Below are positions 55,442 to 64,000 of a stretch of 64,000 bases of DNA, one piece after another. The translations under genes were made by a program, and so were the position numbers. Source of the DNA: Neurospora intermedia (Eukaryota; Ascomycota; Sordariomycetes; Sordariales; Sordariaceae); NCBI GenBank assembly GCA_037102815.1, contig BTPP01000005.1, forward strand, positions 2,046,001 through 2,110,000. The letters are read 5' to 3'. How positions within the stretch are numbered: the first letter of the stretch is position 1; every line of letters starts with the position of its first letter. The notes under the pieces were generated by a model. It saw only the letters and a program-made list of their open reading frames with translations, searched no databases and was not told where the DNA came from.

Positions 55442-55645
55442 ATGCGAATGGGCAGCTGGGAAGATCTGGGGGGGAAGCTAAAGCACTGGGCAAAGAGCAC
55501 ACAACACTTTGTCAAAAGAAGCTTAGCAGCAGCTCATTTGGAGATCGCCAAATTGCGAGCTCAATCGGGTATGGTAGGTATGATGGCACTGTCCTCAGCG
55601 GTTACCGCAACTAGTGCACTGATTCTCGACGGAGATGCTCTTTAG
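55442..55645 (+). CDS. Weak candidate small ORF
   Basis: Sixty-seven codons starting MRMGSWEDLGGKLKHWAKS; the middle is an amphipathic-looking helix (SLAAAHLEIAKLRAQS) and the end is hydrophobic (GMVGMMALSSAVTATSA). A YAG (CCAG at about 55420) lies just upstream, as an acceptor would. There is no recognised family and no clear promoter. Confidence 0.12.
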   Translation: MRMGSWEDLGGKLKHWAKSTQHFVKRSLAAAHLEIAKLRAQSGMVGMMALSSAVTATSALILDGDAL

Positions 55646-55741
55646 CCCGCTATTAACTACTTTTGCAGCATATTGCCAAATGAACTGGCCCATACTCCTA
55701 ACATGATTCACAAAGCATCTCCGTTACAAGACAGTTCATGT

Positions 55742-55772
55742 AGGTATGTATGTCTGTATGTATGTATGTAGT
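55742..55772. repeat. GTAT tetranucleotide repeat
   Basis: Imperfect array of GTAT units (six to seven, one GTCT variant). Confidence 0.8.
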
Positions 55773-57692
55773 ACAGAAGCGGTAGTGATTTTGACATATC
55801 GTAACATGTCGAGCACAGAGCAGAAGCGAAGTTTGATTCTCGCTTCTCAGTGGCCACCACAAACGCGGGGACAAATCACAAAGTCGAATTGCTTAGGTCG
55901 GAATCGAGGACCAGTTTGAACAGAAAAACAAGATGCAAAGTTGATAAACCGTGCATTACCAGCCGTCCGTCTATGTATGTATCTGTCGGTTGGTTGGTAA
56001 TCTTCACAACGAACACCTGTTCATCTACTACCCGTCGTCACGTTGCCGTACCGTCTTTTACTTCAGCCATTCATCTTTCCATTGGCTTCTGTCAGTTTTT
56101 ACCTCCTCCTCTCATCACTTGCCTGCGCCGACCACCCCACACCACCACACCACACCACTGATTACCTCGTTGGCCGCCTGGCTCGCCGGGTGACACAAAC
56201 CACCGACCAGGCGATGGTCAGACCAAACGTCGCAAGTCAGAAGGGCAATATCTCATTGGTGGCCTGACCCGATTCCCGTCACAGCCGCTTTCTGGCTTTT
56301 CTTGTGTTATCTTGGGTTGAGCGCGCGTGCTCTGACAGGGCTCTGACAACGCTTACCAACGCCCTTCGCCCAGCATCGCCATCAACACACATGTTTGACA
56401 CATGTGAAGATAGGAAAATGAGCACACTAGAAAGAAAAAAAGAAAAGAAACGATCCAGGAGGTGCCTTCCAAAGGGTTCTTTCTTGGCAAGTTTTTTTGG
56501 TCTAGGTAAGGTAAAGCTTCCGAGACTACATACCTATGGACTGTGTAAGACGACGCGTGGAGCTGGGCTGTGTGAGTGAGGCCAAGTGCAACACCATACC
56601 TACCTACTTAGCCTTGACCTCTAGAGATACCTGGGCATATATCACGCAAACCAGGTTAAGAGGCAAGACATTTTACCACCGAAACTTCCGAGCAAATCAA
56701 AGAGAGACTCGAAGAGAGAGAGAAGTGCACCGGATAGGGCAGGGGTAGGTTCGGACTTTAAGTACCGACAAACACTCTCCTCTTTTTTGGGGGAGGTTTG
56801 TTTCGGGGCTTTGCCCTGGCGGGAAAGAAAGGGTCAGTTGAGTAGAGGAAGACTACTTATGTAACATCAATAAACTCTTCTCCCGCTTTGCCTGCCTGGG
56901 CTGTGATGTCCGTGTCTCGGCTCCGTTCGGTTTCAGTCTTTTTTGTTAGGCACTGTTTCCGTTGTTGCAAAAGTGTTGCACTTTGGAAGCAAGGGCCACA
57001 CGCCGGTCTGTATTGTTTTTTGGTGATATTGGTTGCTGCCTGTCGTTGGCTTCTTTGCCCTCTCTAACAAATGTCTTGACCATATGCAAAGCTTCGATAT
57101 CATGAAACCCAAAACATTCCGTCAATGTTAATTTTAGGGCCCGCCCATTGTCGATGTCATGTTGCCATTCCAGTACAGTACCTTATCATGATGCTGTTAA
57201 CCGAATTGTACCTGACATTAGTTTGCTATATTTCTTGCCGATTATAGCGTACATACAGTAGTGCTGCAGTGCATGTATCCCATGAATAGGTGTAGGATCG
57301 TGTACATATGTTTGCCGATGTATGTTGATACATATTTATCAACAGTGGAGATGCAGCCAGGCGCACTCCGAGCCGCTCTCAAATTTACACAGTCAGTCCT
57401 CTCTCCATTCGCTTCCTTTTGTCGGGTTTCGTCTTACCTTTTCCAGCCTCATGCATATTTACCGATATTTAGGGACGACTGAAGGGTGCAATTTGGATAC
57501 GTATTGGTGACTTACATACGACTCGGAGAAATCAAAGGCCCTCCTCGTAAGACAGAACAGTACGTTTGCCTCCCGGTCAACGCATGTGTACAACTCTCAT
57601 CATTCATTTGTTAAGAATACGTTCCTTTCCCTGTAAACCCGCTATGAAAATCCGCAATAAGCAAAGCTGAAAGGAAGAAGTCCCAAGACGAG

Positions 57693-57821
57693 ATGCACCA
57701 AAGTGAGCAGTAACTTCAGATTTGCCGGTCTGATTGGTTCACAGACTTCACGAGTGTTGCCAAGAAAGGACTCGAGGTTCAGAAGGAGGGCTCAGAGGAC
57801 TGGCTCAGAGTCAAGGGCTAG
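57693..57821 (+). CDS. Weak candidate micro-gene or terminal exon
   Basis: A run reading FTSVAKKGLEVQKEGSEDW and closing with VKG-stop (TAG 57819-57821) follows a TTCACAG acceptor-like site (57744) with CTGAT 9-13 nt before it. A possible donor GTGAGC at 57703 would join it to ATG CAC CAA at 57693, giving 28 residues. The implied intron is only 42 nt, shorter than usual for these fungi. It may be a piece of an older gene. Confidence 0.12.
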
Positions 57822-58302
57822 ACTTTGTTTGGCGTAGCGCTCATCTCCTTTCCTGCTTTGATAAGATGGTTGATATTGTCCTAGAGACCTACGGCTCGCA
57901 GTTGCTGTTCTGCTGGGCGTAGTGCACAGTAGTACATAAGCGGGACACGGTGATGGCCTTCGAGGGCGTGAAGGCCTTCTGGGCGTTGGTTGGCTGGTTG
58001 GTCGACGAGCGAGCTTCGGCAGGCAAATCAACAGCAACAACAACAACAAGGGGTAGATCCTCAAAGGTAGGCCAGGGGGAGGGGTGTGACCATTGTCGAC
58101 GATTAGCAACACAAAAACTGACAAAGCTACCTATCGAAGATCTGGGCAAAATAAGCAAAGCCAGAAGAGCAAAACACCGAAGAAAAAGGGAGGCTAAATG
58201 AACAGCTTGCAAGCTCTTCGATTGGTTAATGCCGGGCAGTTTCGGAGATTCCAGTTGCGCTTTCCCTCCCTTTTTTCCCAGGCGCCCGTCCCCTTCTTCC
58301 CT

Positions 58303-58327
58303 GTCTCTCTCTCTCTCTCACACACAC
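58303..58327. repeat. Compound CT/CA microsatellite
   Basis: A (TC)8-type stretch passes directly into a (CA)4 run. Confidence 0.8.
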
Positions 58328-61300
58328 CTGTGATCGAAAACCCACAGCATCGTAAACTCGGTTCGCCATATTATTCTATCTCCTAGTGAGATCATTGACA
58401 CCTGGCAGCCACTTTGTGTTGACGGGCGGAAGGAGCTAATAGTCGCAGTAGCTAGCTTACTGCTAAAGAAAGCGCCCCCAGAGTCCCAAATTAACTCTGC
58501 CCTGTGTAGTGTACACGTATTTTCTCACCACCAGCGGACTCCATTTCCCGGGCGTTTCGGGTGCATGGGAATCTGTTAGCTCGAAAAAGCCCATTTCGTA
58601 CCGTCGGTAAGCCGCTAAGGTAATGCCCGTCCCCACGCAAGCAACCCAAGCGGGCGACGATGTGCGAGAGGACGGAGCTCGCCCAGACTCCCGCCGGCGT
58701 CTTCTAGCGGATAAAAAATTTCATAACAAGGGATGGTTTCTTTCCACTCGCAGCGTTGCTTCGCGTTGCTTTTTGTCCATCACCGCTTGTTTGACCTTTG
58801 AGATACCTGCATATCACCGCCCTTTTGATGTGGATTTCAGGTACTGCTCAGGTCGCTAGTTGCATGAGTTGACCTGACAAAGTGGATCCTTTTTACGCAG
58901 TAAGGCTTTACCGCACATTGTTTGTCTGGTTACCGCCAGTATGGAAGTGGAATTTTTCCCTCATTCACCGGGGGGTAGTGAACCCAACGACGTCGACTTC
59001 GTCTTCGTGTCGGGTAGGTATGTACACAGTTGATGGGAAAACTGCACTACTGCAAAGGAAGTGAATGCCGTGATGGAGTTGGGTTGATGACGCGGATCCG
59101 GATGTCCAAGTCAGAAGGCTCCAAAAGTCAGATTTACCAGAGGAATGGTATCTGTCTGGGATCGCTTGATACCGAGACTCCAGTGGGACTGTCCAGCTGT
59201 CAATTCCTGTCGTTGGTAAAATATGGTGCCAAAAAGACGCCATATGGCCGAAACCTGCCGTGGCTGCACGAGGGACCTAACTTGCAAGGTTAAGATCTTG
59301 GATTGCGGCTCCTATGGACGATGTGATACACAAGCGTGATGGTTTGACTGGTCACTGGGTGACTGGAAAGAAAGCCAAGATATTGCAACATGAGCGGGTT
59401 TCGATGAGCAATGTCAGTCCCCGCCATATCTCGGTAGCCTGATCAGCCTGCCAGATCTCCATTGTCATCTGGTCCTGAGATTGCCATTTGTTCCAAGATC
59501 TTAAAGTCCCGTTTTGGGCTGACTCGTTGATGACGTCCTTGGGCTATCGAGATGGACGGCGTACACTAGTAGGTACTTGGTCTGAGACATGGACTATCGC
59601 GTAGCACTTCTACCACCCACACTCAATGTTAGCGTTGGTTGCCCGTATCAGGCGTCGTAGTGATGTTGATCTGCCTAGTGTATAGTGGAGTGCTTGGGCT
59701 CACAGCCGAACGTTAAGACGAGGTTGCTGTGGGTACACAGTGAAATGCCTTTGTTCAGGTACCTCTACGTAGCCTGACAACATGCCCCCAGAACAGGTCG
59801 ATGTCAGGGGATCACGACGACCCTTTCGTTCCCCTTGTGTCTTCTTACCCAGAGCGACCCTAAAGAGACCCTAACTTCCAAGTTTCTTGTGATGCCCCCA
59901 GAGGCTGCTGCCCAAGCGGACAGGTTTCAGAGAGAAGAAGGTCAGCACCCCGGTACCTCTATGGAGGCAAGGAGGAAAGCCGATGACAATCGGCCTTCTA
60001 AGTGGAAGCTTTGTCCCTGCGAGGATTCCTTTTCCCCTATGCTTATCCCCGTGTCCATCACTCCGGTTGTAAAGCATGACCTTCATCATCTGGCATCCAG
60101 TCACATTCGTTCCCGCTCCACGACTTTATTCTGAAGTGTGCAATGCGGTGGTGGTGATCAGGGGAGCTCAGTCCAGAGAGGGTGGTACGCAGAGAAAGAA
60201 ATCAGATCGAAGGCCGCAAGAGGAAAGGATCGATTGTATGGATCAGCGAGCAAACAACTTCTCAGGGCACTTTCCCAATAGTCTCATGAAAGATCTACCT
60301 CCGTGCTCAACGATCGGAACACGTCTAGTCAGCAATTAACCGTGTCAGAGCGGTCACGGTGTTTCCCTTCAGTCCCTGCTGCCAACTTCACTGCGGTTCA
60401 CGAAGGAAGGAGCCCACTAATCACTGCTACTACTGTGCTCCACCTCCGCATTTCAACCTTGTGGGGTTTCCAACTTGTGGAGTCAATGCAAGCAAGCAAG
60501 CCAGGGCCAGGGCCGTTGCAGTGAGGGCCAGCTGCCAGGAACGAACAGCCGATTCGACGAACGATGCCTTCCCCGCCAGGGTTGCTACTTCCGCACGACC
60601 CTGAGATGCCCTGACCCCTCACACTCTGTCAACTTGAAAATTGTGATGGAAGATGGAAAAGCTCGATCTCGAAACCCTTGGCCAAGTCGTCCCCCTCATC
60701 CCCTAATCCCCACCAATTCCCACATCGAGAAAGTTGAATTGCTTCCAAACTCCCTACCGCACGGAGGGGTTGACCCCTTTTTCTCGTACAGTACTTTTTC
60801 TTGTACACTTTCATGTTTAGAGTATCACACTGTGAATCTTCCTTTTGTGTGGTCTTGCAAGTGAGCGTACGTACTATGCCTGCAGCTTTGCGTTCCTGCG
60901 TTCGGCAAACAACCCGAACCACCATTTCCCCGTAACAAGAAAGGCGGAACGACAACGAAGGAAAACAGTGAACCGACCGAAAAGGCGGAATGGAACATCA
61001 GACACGAGAAAATCGCTTGAGGAAGTGGATAGGTAGTGTACTGGCGGTGACAAGGTGTTTCCCCTTGTTTACTCCGCCCAGCGGAACCACCAGTACTGTA
61101 GCAACTCCATCGTCCCATCGTGTAGTTTCCGTCTGGGGAAGAAGAACTGAAGAACGTTGGAATACAGGGGAAGAAGCAATCCTCCTTTCGTGTACACTCC
61201 GCGAGTCCACCATTCTGGGCGTGGAGCAATGGACGACCCCTCTCAAAGAGGCCGATCCCAAGAGAGGTCATGCACCACCACCCACGAGTACCAGCTAACC

Positions 61301-61540
61301 ACATTTACTAGTAATTACCGGCGAGCCTCCGGGCTACTACAAGCACGGCAGGGCACCGCACCCGTACATAGTATACCTACCGGAGAATTGCCATGAGGCC
61401 AGTTACCAATCCGCTACACTACACACACCCCGCGCATCACGCAGTAAGAGCGTAGAAAGTGCAACATGGGAGAAGTGAATGGCTTGGATGGATAGAACTG
61501 GAATGCGATGCAATCGCGATGCGAGCAGTTTGCCATCGAT

Positions 61541-61570
61541 ACTAGTGTATGTACACTACAGTGTATACAC
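61541..61570. repeat. Clustered palindromic words ACTAGTGTATGTACACTACAGTGTATACAC
   Basis: Within 30 bp there are several copies of GTGTA and its inverse TACAC, able to pair within one strand. The same words recur at 2559, 45684, 50581, 54529, 58505 and 59561. Confidence 0.7.
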
Positions 61571-61755
61571 GATAATCGCCCGGGTCGTTCGGTGATCCAT
61601 GTGAATGGTCAGCTCGCATAACTGTTTTGCTTCTGTTTATTGTTTGACCGGCCATGGCAGCTTCCCAGCCGGCTTCCAGTTATCATAGACTCTCTGGACT
61701 TCTGGAAGAGGTCAATCAAATGTGAGAGAGAAAGGAAAGAAGGGCGGGTAAGTAA

Positions 61756-61783
61756 AGAGAGAGAGAGAGAGAGAAAGAGAGAG
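61756..61783. repeat. (AG)n microsatellite
   Basis: About twelve AG units with one AAAG interruption, in non-coding DNA. Confidence 0.85.
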
Positions 61784-64000
61784 GCCCATTGATGGAAAAG
61801 GCAGAGAGAATATCTTCACCCCTCCCCTCCTCTCTCCTGCCCTCTGCTCCTCGGATGTAAATGTAGTGCACTGTATCAGGAATCCTTCACTGTGTACGAA
61901 GAAAGTAATGAATGACGAAGGGGGTTTTCTTGCGTGCAGAGCTAAAAGAGTCCAATGACTATGAGAGTTGTTCGCTGCAGTGGTGCTGCGGATGGGATAT
62001 TGGTGTGGGTGGCAATGGCAGGGGGGCCTTTAGCATCGTCACGCAATGAATGGGTAAGAAGACAGTGTGGCAGACAAGCATGCGGCCATAGGGCGTTCGC
62101 TTGTAGGCTGCAAGGCAGGCAGCCAAATGCAAGTTCCAGACCATAGCCTTCTGCCTGCTTCGGACCTCTCTGAAAAGACAAAGATCCAATATCTGTCAAC
62201 CCGTGGGTTGCTTCTTCGATGATGTAGGACGATCAATGTTTTTGTCTTTGGTGGCTCGGTAGGATGACCGAACACGAACGTAAAGGATGAAGGACGAGCA
62301 AGTGCCTTAGCGATTGACTACTAAGTCGATTGAAAAGACAGTGTTGCTCTCAATCCGAAGCTTCGAAAGTGAATGTTGCACGGTCACGGTCGTCTAGCTC
62401 TCCCCAATCTATCACGGCACTCAGATTGTCGGGCGAAGATAACCTCCTCTGACCAAGATTCCTGCTAGGCTTATTTGCCTGACCTGTAAAACGGACACTC
62501 GGCTGGGCTTAAACCTGTTTTGTGAGTTGAGATATGAAATCACAAGGGAATAGTAATCTGAAAATAATGAAAAATCAATAGGAAACCAGACATGAGTGGA
62601 AGAGAGGTTACACGCTAGGAACGTTGGGATTCGGGACCGATGGGATCAAGGGTGCCATGTGCTCTCTCAAGATAGAGTCACACAGATGCAAGGCTAGAGT
62701 TCGTCCTGGGTGCCTTGTCTTTCTTCTCGCTTGTTAGCATGGCTGACTGTGTCAACCCGAGTTTTTACAGAGTGCTTATGCTACCGTGTAGCAGCATCAA
62801 ACACTGCTCGAGGTTGAAACTGGCCGCCAGGTGACCGGTGAGCGAAGCGGCTGACCGTGAGCGGCAAGAGAGATAACAGCGAGAGCAGCGCCGCACCGCC
62901 GGTATTCAACCAATATCGCTGGTATGAAACCCTCCCGATAGTCGTCGGTCTTGCTCAGCATTACCAGAGGCGTGATCACAAAAGGGAGAATACTATAGAT
63001 CTGCTGGACATATCTTGCTAGGCCTACCGTGTGTGTATCAGGAGATGACTGAAGCAAACAAACCTTCTCAGACATGGTAGGCACTGCCCAAACATGCGGG
63101 AACAGTGCCTCCTTCGGTGCTTGCCTCCGTAGACTAGTTGACCTAGAGGCGTGGAAGCCTTGTGATCCGGCGGCCGACAGACTCCTAGGTTACCCAAGCC
63201 ACCACCCAATGGCAAATATACCAGGCCGATTCGCTACCAACTGCTTGTTCAAGCCATCCGGTTCAAGTTTGCCTCTCGCCAGCTCATTTCGGCCGTGGAG
63301 ATACCGACCGATGTTTGGGGATATCATGTCAATAGACACTGGGACGAATGTTGGTGCTGGTGTCGACTTGACAGGCTTGTTCGGAAGTCAACACCCTTGG
63401 TTGGTAACCACTTGGCAACTGGTGGGAGCAAAACGACTGCCTGGAATGTGATGGCTAATGGATGAGCGAGCGGGTATACCAGCAACCCGCAACCTTGGGC
63501 TTGGGTTTTGCCCTTCCCGCGCGGAGAGGAGGAGCAAACTTGGACGGGGTGGCTGTCGGTTTGAACCTAATCTCACCTCTTAGCGTGTGTAAGAGCTAGA
63601 GGACACATGGTCAGCCAGTGTTGGTCATCATCTACCGCTGGTATCGCGTGGAATGATAAGAGCCTCAAGGCCATGCCCATGTTTGTGAGGACAGGTCTCG
63701 GGACCACTCACCAGTAGGCCCTTTTCCCATGGCCAGTGCCCAAACTGAAGAAGGTCATGATGCCATCTCGCCATGATGGATGATGCTTGGCGTGCTGGGC
63801 AAGTCGGTTCGTCGGCAGCGTTATGTTATGCATCAATTAGGTATCGGAGAACCATCAACGGCCGGAGATTGCGGTTGTCTCTGGTTCTGGATCAAGGCAC
63901 GAGAAAAAGTAAGGGCGACTCGTGTTGAGAGTCATGATGAGCATGGTTCGCGTGGTTTGAGCAAGGAAAAAGAAAGAAGGAAGAATGAAAAGTGACTGAC

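Larger units (their letters stand above)
49284..64000. other. 14.7-kb gene-poor region
   Basis: No domain-bearing gene is seen up to the window end. The left 0.5 kb is the promoter and leader of the Ecl1 gene. The region holds microsatellites (GT, AAC, GA, GTAT), poly(G)24 at 53.9 kb, many TAGTGTAC and CCTCTAGGTAC words, and weak coding-like pieces at 52.4-53.0, 55.4 and 57.7 kb. Confidence 0.5.

Noticed and set aside
60825-61304. 159-codon minus-strand ORF
   Set aside because: No domain, Cys/Ser/Pro-rich noise composition, no intron or promoter context.
62797-63451. Overlapping ORFs on both strands at 62.8-63.5 kb, considered as a transposon remnant
   Set aside because: No reverse transcriptase, integrase or transposase motif, and no terminal repeats seen.

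Overview
The window looks like nuclear DNA of a filamentous ascomycete, most likely a Sordariomycete. The evidence is short introns with GTRNGT donors and YAG acceptors, CT- and CA-rich leaders, a strong C preference at codon third positions in well-expressed genes, and a fungus-specific gene set (UDP-galactopyranose mutase, NCE101, Ecl1, a giant hybrid histidine kinase). Very long intergenic tracts full of microsatellites and homopolymers point to the Neurospora/Sordaria side of the Sordariales, but that placement is inference.

Nine protein genes are supported. From left to right: UDP-galactopyranose mutase (minus, 3.8-5.7 kb, 4 exons); a triose-phosphate-transporter-family membrane carrier (plus, 10.3-11.8 kb, 5 exons); ribosomal protein eL27 (minus, 13.9-14.7 kb, 3 exons), divergent from a 60-residue NCE101 protein (plus, 15.3-15.5 kb); a TTC36-like TPR protein (minus, 15.7-16.5 kb), divergent from 4-hydroxyphenylpyruvate dioxygenase (plus, 17.8-19.1 kb); the TFIIH core subunit Ssl1/p44 (minus, 20.3-21.8 kb); a 2176-residue hybrid histidine kinase (plus, 26.8-33.4 kb); and an Ecl1-family zinc-finger protein (minus, 48.9-49.3 kb). 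These are mostly unrelated housekeeping and signalling genes, and nothing suggests a biosynthetic cluster. I recognise no rRNA, tRNA, CRISPR array, virus or intact transposon.

The right half is strikingly gene-poor. Only the small Ecl1 gene is clear between 33.4 and 64.0 kb. That half carries poly(A)46, poly(T)26, poly(G)24, AAC, GT, GA, hexamer and octamer arrays, and repeated short palindromes (TAGAGGTACCTCTA-like and TAGTGTACACTA-like). It also holds a few weak coding signals: a promoter-equipped 55-codon ORF at 34.4 kb, a coding-like stretch with an apparent frameshift at 46.1-46.5 kb, and short coding-like pieces at 52.4-53.0, 55.4 and 57.7 kb.

The most interesting items are the kinase's extra receiver-like domain with Asn at the expected phospho-Asp position, the uORF overlapping the kinase start, the recurrent palindromes, and the unidentified coding-like stretches in the gene-poor half. 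No clear new multi-gene system was found.
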